Assembly (NCBI GenBank): GCA_964592475.1
Contig: CAZQEZ010000188.1
Coordinates: forward strand, 1-7,411
Source: CAZQEZ01 sp964592475
GTDB taxonomy: Bacteria; Bacteroidota; Bacteroidia; Cytophagales; Cyclobacteriaceae
Direction: 5' to 3'
Length of the DNA: 7,411 bases
The translations under genes and the position numbers were made by a program. The notes under the pieces are model-generated. The model was not told where the DNA came from. It worked only from the letters and a program-made list of their open reading frames with translations, and ran no database searches. The number at the start of each line of letters is the position of its first letter. Within the stretch, counting starts at the first letter, position 1. This document shows, piece by piece, positions 1-6,495 of the stretch.

Positions 1-38
1 ATGTTTAGTTGGTTTAAGGCTAATGTTTCTGCTATTTC

Positions 39-102
39 ACCACCCCCTTACTCCCCCTCCTTAATTAAGGAGGGGGAAGTCCGCAGGCGGACAGGGGGTG
101 GT
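39..102. repeat. Compound inverted repeat able to fold as a three-way junction
   Basis: Three nested perfect inverted repeats are visible. The outer arms are 39-48 and 93-102 (10 bp). Inside lie a 26-bp perfect palindrome at 52-77, whose centre is TTAATTAA flanked by C-rich and G-rich arms, and a second hairpin at 79-92 (GTCCGC, loop AG, GCGGAC). Together they use almost every base, so one strand can form a closed stem carrying two hairpins. The G/C-rich block stands out in very AT-rich surroundings. G/C-rich repeats of this general look are familiar between genes in Bacteroidota genomes; that this one is multi-copy is inferred. Its function is unknown, and it could be a non-autonomous mobile element or a transcript-end structure. 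Confidence 0.75.
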
Positions 103-332
103 TAAAAAGCAAATATTCTTTCTAATATTATTATGAAATTGAAATATTTTAGAGTACATCAAGTCTTCTTGTTTTTACGAATAAGGATATTCCAAAATAA
201 ATCATATAGAGCCAAATATAATCTAAAATGGGGCATACTATTTTAGATTATATTTTCTTTTTATATTAAAGACTTTCCTGGCAGCTTAAATTTTCTAAAA
301 ATATTAACATTAAAGTTTAAGAAAAATCAATA
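103..332. other. AT-rich intergenic stretch upstream of the oxidoreductase gene
   Basis: No gene is supported here. Apart from the hairpin annotated separately (214-255), the stretch is low-complexity AT-rich DNA. The promoter of the 333-3972 transcript should lie between the hairpin and position 333. The best partial match to the Bacteroidota -7 box TAnnTTTG is TAAATTTT at 287-294, which lacks the final G and has no convincing -33 partner. The bases before the 333 start codon are A-rich with no Shine-Dalgarno sequence, as is usual in this phylum. Confidence 0.45.
214..260 (+). terminator. Probable intrinsic terminator of an upstream transcript
   Basis: A perfect 16-bp inverted repeat pairs 214-229 with 240-255 around a 10-base loop (GGGGCATACT), and the right arm runs into a T-rich tract (TTTTCTTTTTATATT). 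The long stem followed by T residues is the layout of a rho-independent terminator on the + strand, although the stem is almost entirely A/T, so its strength is uncertain. It would insulate the oxidoreductase transcript from whatever lies left of the window. The A-rich left flank means it could also act in the opposite direction. A protein-binding dyad is the main alternative. Confidence 0.55.
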
Positions 333-2357
333 ATGAGAACATTTATAAAGTTTTTGATAGTTATATTTCTGATGATTCAATGTAATCCTCAAAAAGAATC
401 TCATAAGAATAGTCACGAATATGACATTATTGTTTATGGTGGCACATCAGCTGGAGTAATTGCTGCGGTATCAGCTAAAAGATTAGGAAAAAGTGTTGTC
501 ATAGTAGAACCCACTAATCATTTAGGAGGCTTATCTTCTGGCGGATTAGGTATGACAGATTTTGGGAATAGAAAAGTCGTCACTCATTTATCTAAAGACT
601 TTTACAAGAGAGTAGGGTCTTATTATGATAATTATATAAATTTTCGGTTCGAGCCAAAAGTTGCTGAAAAAGTCTTTAATGACTACATTAAAGAAGAGGA
701 TATACCAGTCATTTACAACTATCAAGTAAGTGAAGTTAATAAAAAGGGTTCAGAAATTCAACAAATAACGGTTCAAAGCATCGATAAAAGCTTAAGAAAG
801 GTAATAAATGGTAAGTACTTTATTGATTGTTCATATGAAGGAGATCTGATGGCCCGCTCCGGTGTGTCATATACCCTTGGCCGGGAACCAAATGAACAAT
901 ATCAAGAGCAGAATAATGGAGTTTATTTATCTATACACCATCAATTTCCTGATAATATAGATCCCTATAAGGTCAAAGGGGATACAACAAGCGGATTACT
1001 CTGGGGAATTATGCAAGATAAGCTGGAACCCAAAGGAACTGGGGACAAAAAAATTCAGGCATACTGTTTTCGGCTTTGCCTTACAAAAGATTCTAACAAT
1101 AGGATTCCATTTTATAAACCATCAAATTATGATTCTACGAAATATGAATTACTATTGAGGGTTATACATAATGGTAAATCCTGGGATAGTATTTATGATG
1201 CAGTCATAGTTTCTGATATGCCGAATGGTAAAACTGATGTAAATAATATGGGTCCTTTTTCTACAGATTACATTGGAGGGAATTATAACTATCCAGATGG
1301 CACTTATGAAGAAAGAGATCAAATATGGAAAGATCATGAAGAGTATACTCAAGGATTGCTCTATTTTTTAAGTCATGATCCCAGAGTACCAGAAAAGCTT
1401 CGGCAAAATATGCAATCGTGGGGCTATGCCAAAGATGAATTTACAGATAATCATGGATTTCCTCATCAATTGTACGTTAGAGAAGCCAGAAGAATGATAG
1501 GTGAGTATGTGATGACAGAACATGATTGTATTGGAGATTCGGTAGTAAATGACCCAATAGCATATGGCGCCTATAGCATGGATTCTCATAACTGTCAAAG
1601 GATAATAGTCAATGGAATGGTTAAAAATGAAGGGAATGTTAACGAGAAATTACAACCATATCCAATTTCTTACAGAGCTATTACACCAAAACGATCAGAA
1701 TGCACGAATCTTTTAGTGCCAGTAGATTTGTCAGCTTCTCATATTGCGTACGGTTCTATTAGAATGGAGCCAGTTTTTATGCTTCTAGGGCAGGCTGCTG
1801 GAATAGCAGCTTCTTTAGCAATAGATGAATATATGTCTGTTCAAGAGGTGCCTTATCAAAAAATAGCTGACCTTTTCGAAAAGAATCCTTACTTGGATAA
1901 TTCTCGGTCAGAAATAATTCTGGATACTCCTGAACCATCTAAAATGGTGGGAGACTGGAAGCTCGAAAATCATAATTGGTCGAATTCGGCCTACGGAAGC
2001 AATTTTTATATTAGTGAAGATTTAAAAAATAATGAAAGAAGCATAGAAATAAAATTTAAAGTAACGGAAACAGGTAATTTTGACATTTATTATTTCTGTC
2101 CGCGTTTATTTACTATCAACTATAATGACTCAAAGATAACTGGCAAAGATATAGTTCCACATAAAGTGCCTATACATTTAGAAACAGGTAGTATTAGTAA
2201 AGAATTCCATATAAACTTTAAAGGAAGGGCTGCACATTGGCAACATTTAGGTGAATTTCAGCTAACAAAGGATAATGAAATTGAATTATCCTTAAACGGC
2301 AATCAAATAAATGGTCCAATAGCTTTCGATGCTTTAATGTTAGTTCCAAAAAAATAA
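333..2357 (+). CDS. Exported FAD-dependent oxidoreductase with C-terminal golvesin-like domain
   Basis: This 674-residue protein belongs to the FAD-dependent oxidoreductase family (FAD_oxidored type) often met in Bacteroidota glycan-degradation loci; the substrate is not known. A hydrophobic N-terminus (residues 5-16) ends in Cys17, suggesting a lipoprotein, though Gln at -1 is a poor lipobox fit. Residues 31-59 form the Rossmann FAD site: DIIVYGGTSAG, then VVIVE with the acidic end Glu59, then HLGG at 63-66. Further family hallmarks are SYEGDLMARSGVSY at 167-180 followed by GRE, YVREARRM at 381-388, and the C-terminal flavin-contact block 474-495 ending LGQAAGIAA. Residues about 527-673 resemble the golvesin C-terminal/xanthan-lyase beta-sandwich (GDWK, YGSNF, WQHLGEFQL, FDALMLVP), probably for carbohydrate binding. 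The ATG at 333 puts the signal sequence in place. The GH43 gene follows after 10 bases, so one transcript is likely. The gene is AT-rich like that partner and unlike the right half of the window. Confidence 0.88.
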   Translation: MRTFIKFLIVIFLMIQCNPQKESHKNSHEYDIIVYGGTSAGVIAAVSAKRLGKSVVIVEPTNHLGGLSSGGLGMTDFGNRKVVTHLSKDFYKRVGSYYDNYINFRFEPKVAEKVFNDYIKEEDIPVIYNYQVSEVNKKGSEIQQITVQSIDKSLRKVINGKYFIDCSYEGDLMARSGVSYTLGREPNEQYQEQNNGVYLSIHHQFPDNIDPYKVKGDTTSGLLWGIMQDKLEPKGTGDKKIQAYCFRLCLTKDSNNRIPFYKPSNYDSTKYELLLRVIHNGKSWDSIYDAVIVSDMPNGKTDVNNMGPFSTDYIGGNYNYPDGTYEERDQIWKDHEEYTQGLLYFLSHDPRVPEKLRQNMQSWGYAKDEFTDNHGFPHQLYVREARRMIGEYVMTEHDCIGDSVVNDPIAYGAYSMDSHNCQRIIVNGMVKNEGNVNEKLQPYPISYRAITPKRSECTNLLVPVDLSASHIAYGSIRMEPVFMLLGQAAGIAASLAIDEYMSVQEVPYQKIADLFEKNPYLDNSRSEIILDTPEPSKMVGDWKLENHNWSNSAYGSNFYISEDLKNNERSIEIKFKVTETGNFDIYYFCPRLFTINYNDSKITGKDIVPHKVPIHLETGSISKEFHINFKGRAAHWQHLGEFQLTKDNEIELSLNGNQINGPIAFDALMLVPKK

Positions 2358-2367
2358 GTCAATTATA

Positions 2368-3972
2368 ATGTACAAAAAATATATTTTAGTAACCATATTC
2401 ATATTAGTAGTTTCGTCTCTATTAAAAGCTCAGCAATTTTATAGTAATCCTATACTGCCAGGTTTTCATCCTGATCCAAGTATTTGTAGAGTAGGAGAAC
2501 AATATTTTCTAATAACTTCTACGTTTGAATATTTTCCTGGAATTCCTATTTATCAAAGTACCGATTTAGTAAATTGGAAATTGATTGGACATGTTTTAAA
2601 TCGTCCCGAACAACTAAATTTATCTGGATTTGCACCGTCAGATGGAATTTATGCTCCAACTATTAGATTTCATAATGGACTATTTTATGTGGTTACGTCA
2701 ATTGTAATGCGTAATCCACGCAATATTAAGAATATTGTAATGACAGCAGAAGATCCTGCAGGACCCTGGTCAGATCCAATAATTATTTCAAATTCTGATG
2801 ATTGGAGCATTGATCCTTCCTTATTTTTTGATGATGATGGACGATGTTATTTTACAGCAAATAGGATAGCTCCGGGGGGTGAAAAATATCCCGGACATAG
2901 GCAAATTGCTATGCAAGAACTGGATTTGAAATCAATGAAATTAGTTGGTGAGACAACAGTTTTAACAGATGGTGCATTAAAATTTGCTGGCACTGCTGAA
3001 GCACCTCATATATACAAGAAAGATGGCCACTATTTTTTATTAGTAGCTGAAGGTGGTACTGGTCCAGGACATGCAGTTACAATATTTAAAAGCGATAAAG
3101 TAGGAGGGCCATATAAAGGTTATTCTCACAATCCGATTTTGACACATCGCCATTTACAAAATTCCATCGATATACGTAATGTGGGACATGCAGATATGGT
3201 ACAGACACAAAATGGAGATTGGTGGATGGTTTGTTTAGCAGTAAGACCAAAAGACGGATTTACTGTTATGGGACGTGAAACTTTTTTAGTTCCTGTTCGC
3301 TGGGAACAAAATAGATTTCCAATTGTAAATCCTGGAATTGGTTTAGTACAAATGAAATTTATTAAACCTGATTTGCCATTTTCATATGTTCAATCAAATA
3401 ATTTTGTAGATCACTTTGACCATTTAAATCTTGATTTACAATGGAACTTTATTCGAACACCCGAATACAAATTTTTTTCCTTAAAGGATAAAGAAGATTA
3501 TATAAGAATATTTTTAAAACCAAATACAATTGATGAAATATCAACACCTGCTTTTATTGGTAAAAGAATTACTAGTCATGATTTTATTGTAAGATCAAAA
3601 TTGCATTTTAAACCCAAACTGGAAGAAAAAGCTGGAATTGTTTTATTTTATGATAATAATAACAACATAAAGTTTTTATTGCAAAAAAATAAAATTATTT
3701 TAATAGAAAGGGAGAAAGGTCAAGAAAAAATAGTAAACGTGGTTGATTATGATGAATACACTTTTAATTGTAAGATAGAAGCAAAAGATGGTATTTTTTC
3801 ATTTTATTACAGGAATAATAATGGCAGTTGGCAAAAAATCGGTAAGTCTTCGGGTAACATTATTGAATCCTGGCATTTTACAGGTTCATATGTAGGAGTT
3901 TATGGTACTTCTTCAGGAAATAGTTCAAATAATTATTTTGATGTTGATTGGTTTGAATATTTGGAAGATTAA
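2368..3972 (+). CDS. Secreted glycoside hydrolase family 43, beta-xylosidase/arabinofuranosidase type
   Basis: A 534-residue GH43 enzyme, closest by eye to the subfamily that includes beta-xylosidases and alpha-L-arabinofuranosidases (GH43_12-like opening: NPILPGFHPDPSICRVGEQY, then STFEYFPGIPI and GHVLNRPEQLNL). Residues 1-21 form a Sec signal peptide, with likely cleavage after LLKA, so it acts in the periplasm or beyond. The five-bladed propeller spans about residues 25-325, and all three catalytic acids are visible: Asp36 in HPDPS (general base), Asp149 in SIDPS (pKa modulator) and Glu211 in AEAPH (general acid). His274 in GHAD is the conserved metal-site histidine. Residues about 345-531 match the concanavalin-like beta-xylosidase C-terminal domain, ending YFDVDWFEY. 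The length is normal and there is no break. It probably removes xylose or arabinose from xylan-type glycans; exact specificity cannot be read from sequence. It is co-transcribed with the oxidoreductase, and I see no terminator after its stop. Confidence 0.92.
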   Translation: MYKKYILVTIFILVVSSLLKAQQFYSNPILPGFHPDPSICRVGEQYFLITSTFEYFPGIPIYQSTDLVNWKLIGHVLNRPEQLNLSGFAPSDGIYAPTIRFHNGLFYVVTSIVMRNPRNIKNIVMTAEDPAGPWSDPIIISNSDDWSIDPSLFFDDDGRCYFTANRIAPGGEKYPGHRQIAMQELDLKSMKLVGETTVLTDGALKFAGTAEAPHIYKKDGHYFLLVAEGGTGPGHAVTIFKSDKVGGPYKGYSHNPILTHRHLQNSIDIRNVGHADMVQTQNGDWWMVCLAVRPKDGFTVMGRETFLVPVRWEQNRFPIVNPGIGLVQMKFIKPDLPFSYVQSNNFVDHFDHLNLDLQWNFIRTPEYKFFSLKDKEDYIRIFLKPNTIDEISTPAFIGKRITSHDFIVRSKLHFKPKLEEKAGIVLFYDNNNNIKFLLQKNKIILIEREKGQEKIVNVVDYDEYTFNCKIEAKDGIFSFYYRNNNGSWQKIGKSSGNIIESWHFTGSYVGVYGTSSGNSSNNYFDVDWFEYLED

Positions 3973-4020
3973 GTAATATATAATATTTCAAATTAACACT
4001 GCATTGCAGGCCTATGCTGA

Positions 4021-4200
4021 TTTCTAGACTCTTCCGACGTGATGGTTCCGGAACTATGGGAAAATCGGGAACTGGTAACTTATCAACAATACAACGTACG
4101 GTATGTAAAGCCGGATGCATATGTGGATATTGATTATGAACAGATAAAACTACAGTTGTTAAAAGACGGACAGGTGCTGGAGTATCAAAAACCTATCTGA
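4021..4200 (+). pseudogene. C-terminal remnant of an unrecognised gene
   Basis: An open frame of 59 codons runs from just after an in-frame TGA at 4018 to a TGA at 4198. It reads like genuine protein (MVPELWENRELVTYQQYNV, then YVKPDAYVDIDYEQIKL and LLKDGQVLEYQKPI), with balanced amino acids and the higher G+C of the right half of the window. A neighbouring frame just upstream (3998-4024) reads ALQAYADF, and one extra base near 4019-4023 would join the two into one continuous peptide, suggesting a frameshift. No start codon or N-terminal part is present, because AT-rich sequence of the GH43 unit begins immediately to the left. I do not recognise the family. It looks like the tail of a larger gene truncated by rearrangement. 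Confidence 0.4.
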
Positions 4201-4405
4201 TTCTTACGGAAACATTGTCTTCAGGAAGAAAATTCATACACCTGATCTTGTCTCATAGATCAGGGATTAGACTTACCTAGTTGCACTGCCATCCAATATC
4301 TTCCTGAATTTTAATGACTTGGTTCTGTGCAATAGCTTTTCTGCTTATAGCAAAATTTGGCAAGTCAATTCGTGAGAAAAGTAAATCACACATTGATATC
4401 AACAA
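4201..4405. other. Structured non-coding stretch left of the ATPase gene
   Basis: No gene is supported between the remnant stop at 4200 and the promoter region near 4406. An ATG at 4314 opens in frame with the ATPase gene, but the 42 residues it would add have no counterpart in the family consensus as I know it and would cover the promoter, so I treat this as non-coding. The stretch holds a nested pair of inverted repeats (see 4220-4308). Nothing else is recognisable. Confidence 0.5.
4220..4308. repeat. Nested inverted repeats
   Basis: A perfect 10-bp outer repeat pairs TTCAGGAAGA (4220-4229) with TCTTCCTGAA (4299-4308). Inside lies a perfect 8-bp hairpin, CCTGATCT (4241-4248) with AGATCAGG (4257-4264), around an 8-base loop. 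The inner hairpin is not followed by a T tract, so it is a poor intrinsic terminator. The arrangement lies between a truncated gene and the ATPase promoter. It may be a folded RNA, a remnant mobile-element end, or coincidence for the outer arms. Confidence 0.45.
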
Positions 4406-4433
4406 CCTTTCCTCTTGTTTTACCTTATCTTTG
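4406..4433 (+). promoter_or_regulatory. Bacteroidota-type promoter of the ATPase gene
   Basis: TATCTTTG at 4426-4433 is a full match to the phylum's -7 consensus TAnnTTTG. About 20 bases upstream CCTTTC (4406-4411) is a partial match to the -33 box (TTTG). Initiation about seven bases downstream of the -7 box would fall at or next to the ATG at 4440, so the transcript would be leaderless or nearly so. This also argues that 4440, not an upstream ATG, is the true start codon. Confidence 0.65.
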
Positions 4434-4439
4434 TACTAC

Positions 4440-5990
4440 ATGAAAAAATTCTTCAACATAGCAGGCCCTTGTATTCCTCAGGAACATTACATGCTACCGG
4501 CATTGCAGCGCAATCCTGAAATACAATCATTAATTGATAAAAAGCAATACTTTGTGATCCATGCGGCACGTCAGACAGGTAAAACTACTTTGTTAAAAAG
4601 CCTGGTTAGCCAGTTGAATCAGGAAGGGGAATATTATGCGCTTTATTGTTCTCTTGAGGCGGTTCAGGGAATTAGTGAGCCAAAAGAAGGTATAGCCCAA
4701 ATCATAAATAATCTTAAAAAGGCACTATATTTTGAAAAGGTTGAAGCCAAAGAAAATTTTGCTAAAAGTATTGATAATAATGAATTCACAACTTCAGTTT
4801 ACCTCTCCCTGGCCAAATTCAGTGAAGAACTGGGTAAACCTTTTGTTCTATTATTTGACGAAGCGGATTGCCTCAGCAATGGTACATTAATCACGTTTTT
4901 GCGCCAGTTGCGCGATGGATATGTAAATCGTGGTAACATACCTTTTGTGCATTCCATTGCCCTGGTAGGTATGCGAGATATTCGTGATTATAAGGCCAAA
5001 ATTCGGGAAGATAACCGAACCCTGGGTTCCGCCAGTCCATTTAATATTATTACTAAAAGCCTTACCATAGGGAATTTTACCGAAAGTGAAGTGTATTCTT
5101 TATACCATCAGCATACAGAACTAACCGGTCAGGAATTTGAGCAGGCTGCCATTAAAAAAGCTTACTACTGGACCCAAGGCCAGCCCTGGCTGGTAAATGC
5201 ATTGGCGCGGGAGTGTGTGGAAGAGATACTTAAGGACGATTATTCTCAACCCATTACGCTAAAACACATCAATCAGGCTGCAGAAAACATCATGTTGCGC
5301 AGGGATACTCATATCGACAGTTTACTGGAAAGATTAAAAGAAGAACGGGTGAAAAAGGTGGTACAACCAATTTTATTAGGTAAAGAAATTGAAGTATCCG
5401 TTTCAGATGATGATACCCAGTATTGTATTGACCTTGGAATTATCAGAAAGGAAAAGGGAAAACTGTTGCCTTCTAATCCAATTTATCGTGAGGTAATTAT
5501 CCGCACCCTTAGTTACGATTCACAGTTTTACCTTGAGGATAAAGTTGCAAATCCCTGGATAAAATCAGGCAATGTTGATATGAATGGGTTGCTGATAGGT
5601 TTTCAGCAGTTCTGGCGGGAGAATAGTGACGTATGGATAGAGAAATATCAATACAAAGAAGCTGCTCCTCACCTGATCCTGCAAGCCTTTCTGCAAAGGG
5701 TGATCAATGGTGGTGGAAATATTGATCGGGAATATGCCACCGGTAAAAAACGCATGGACCTTTGTGTGCATTTTAATAATCGAAAATATCCCATCGAAAT
5801 TAAGCTCTGGTATGGAGAGAAAACACTTTCGGAAGGTATTGATCAATTATCAGCATATATGGATACTCTCGGTGAAAATGAAGGTTGGCTAGTGATATTT
5901 GACCGGTCTCCTGAAAAAACCTGGGATGAGAAAATTTATTGGCATGAGGAGGTATCGGAGAAAGGGGTTATCCGGGTTATAGGTTGTTGA
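4440..5990 (+). CDS. AAA-type ATPase with C-terminal PD-(D/E)XK nuclease-like domain
   Basis: A 516-residue protein of the AAA-like ATP-binding family common and often multi-copy in Bacteroidota; its biological role is not established. The start at 4440 gives the family-typical opening MKKFFNIAGPCIPQEHYMLP. The P-loop is ARQTGKTT at residues 43-50, with Ala where the classical motif has its first Gly. Walker B is FVLLFDEAD at 135-143 (Asp140, Glu141), and SIALVGMRD at 172-180 follows where sensor 1 is expected. A helical region runs to about 300. The C-terminus carries a PD-(D/E)XK signature: RMDLCV with Asp440, IEIKLW with Glu453 and Lys455, then DQLSAYMD with Gln469 and Tyr473. All core residues are present, so nuclease activity is plausible but unproven. 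There is no signal peptide, so it is cytoplasmic. It has its own promoter directly upstream and no co-directional partner. Lying between remnants of a glycan locus suggests a later insertion. A role in defence or mobility is inference only. Confidence 0.85.
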   Translation: MKKFFNIAGPCIPQEHYMLPALQRNPEIQSLIDKKQYFVIHAARQTGKTTLLKSLVSQLNQEGEYYALYCSLEAVQGISEPKEGIAQIINNLKKALYFEKVEAKENFAKSIDNNEFTTSVYLSLAKFSEELGKPFVLLFDEADCLSNGTLITFLRQLRDGYVNRGNIPFVHSIALVGMRDIRDYKAKIREDNRTLGSASPFNIITKSLTIGNFTESEVYSLYHQHTELTGQEFEQAAIKKAYYWTQGQPWLVNALARECVEEILKDDYSQPITLKHINQAAENIMLRRDTHIDSLLERLKEERVKKVVQPILLGKEIEVSVSDDDTQYCIDLGIIRKEKGKLLPSNPIYREVIIRTLSYDSQFYLEDKVANPWIKSGNVDMNGLLIGFQQFWRENSDVWIEKYQYKEAAPHLILQAFLQRVINGGGNIDREYATGKKRMDLCVHFNNRKYPIEIKLWYGEKTLSEGIDQLSAYMDTLGENEGWLVIFDRSPEKTWDEKIYWHEEVSEKGVIRVIGC

Positions 5991-6204
5991 TATACATGCT
6001 ATCATAAGTATCAAAGTGTACTTAATTTATTCTTTCCCTCCATTTCCAAATTATCATATTTTCCAGCACAAGGCCCCGGCTCCCATCCGTCGTCAGTCAT
6101 CGGCCATCCCTCAGTTCATACCCATAAATTTATTTTCCAATCAGCAACGACAAACCTTCCGGAGTATACTGTATGACGTTGGTATTTTTATGCAGCCCAT
6201 CTAA
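5991..6204. other. Non-coding or relic stretch between the ATPase gene and the SusC remnant
   Basis: No gene is convincing. A + strand frame (6016-6202) has proline-rich, non-conserved composition and ends at a stop directly before the SusC remnant. On the - strand, 6213 down to 6130 reads FLDGLHKNTNVIQYTPEGL and then SLLIGK before a stop, which looks more protein-like and may be the tail of a decayed reverse-strand gene, but I do not recognise it. No clear terminator follows the ATPase gene; only a weak 5-bp dyad (AAGTA/TACTT) lies near 6006-6022. The right edge of foreign or rearranged DNA probably falls near 6204-6210, where SusC-like coding begins. Confidence 0.4.
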
Positions 6205-6489
6205 AAATATGCGTCATTCTATGTTTTTAATATTGAAGATGGCTCATTTTTGCGTATGAAAATGCTGCAATTGGCATATAATTTACCCTTGGCTGTTGTA
6301 GGTATGGACGGATCAACAGCTAAGATCTATTTTACAGGAAACAATGTGTTTCAAATCGTTTCCAATAATTTTTCCGGTGACGATCCGGAAGCCAATTTTT
6401 ATGGTCTCAACGATCGCTTAAGAGGGTATTACAACTTTACCTATCCGGCAGCTAGATCTTTTGTACTTGGTTTGAAAATTAATTTTTAA
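6205..6489 (+). pseudogene. C-terminal fragment of a SusC-type TonB-dependent receptor
   Basis: The frame is open from 6205, after a stop at 6202, to TAA at 6487 and encodes 94 residues. It matches the extreme C-terminus of SusC-family outer-membrane transporters: a DGSFLRMKMLQLAYNLP strand, a KIYFTGNNVF strand (family: vYvsGqNl), a GDDPEANFYG segment, and a last strand ending FVLGLKINF with the terminal aromatic residue used in outer-membrane assembly. Intact members are about 1,000 residues long with plug and TonB-box regions, all absent here, and no proper start codon precedes the fragment. It is therefore a remnant and cannot make a barrel. The broken susD-like gene starts six bases after its stop, preserving the normal susC-susD order. 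Confidence 0.85.
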
Positions 6490-6495
6490 TCAGAA

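Noticed and set aside
1..105. Frame open from the window edge, ATG at 1 to TAA at 103
   Set aside because: Most of it is translation through the G/C-rich inverted repeat, giving a low-complexity Pro/Gly/Arg tail. It could be the 3' end of a gene running in from the left, but nothing supports that.
1152..1598. Two open frames on the - strand inside the oxidoreductase gene
   Set aside because: They lie wholly antisense to well-conserved coding sequence and show no domain-like pattern.
3999..4009. Small dyad CTGCATTGCAG at the composition boundary as a recombination site
   Set aside because: Only 5-bp arms, and a similar GCATTGCAG string also occurs inside the ATPase gene near 4500; too short to distinguish from chance.
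3878..4120. Open frame on the - strand across the GH43 end
   Set aside because: Antisense to the conserved GH43 C-terminus and to the remnant; crosses the composition boundary; no recognisable features.
4314..4439. Upstream ATG extending the ATPase by 42 residues with a hydrophobic stretch
   Set aside because: The promoter box at 4426-4433 lies inside it, the protein family begins at MKKFF, and a membrane segment does not fit a cytoplasmic ATPase-nuclease.
5565..5892. Open frames on both strands within the ATPase gene
   Set aside because: They overlap the nuclease-like domain in other frames and carry no motif of their own.
6016..6204. Small + strand frame before the SusC remnant
   Set aside because: Although in the same frame as the remnant, it ends in a stop, its proline-rich sequence is unlike a SusC barrel, and it has no promoter or start context.
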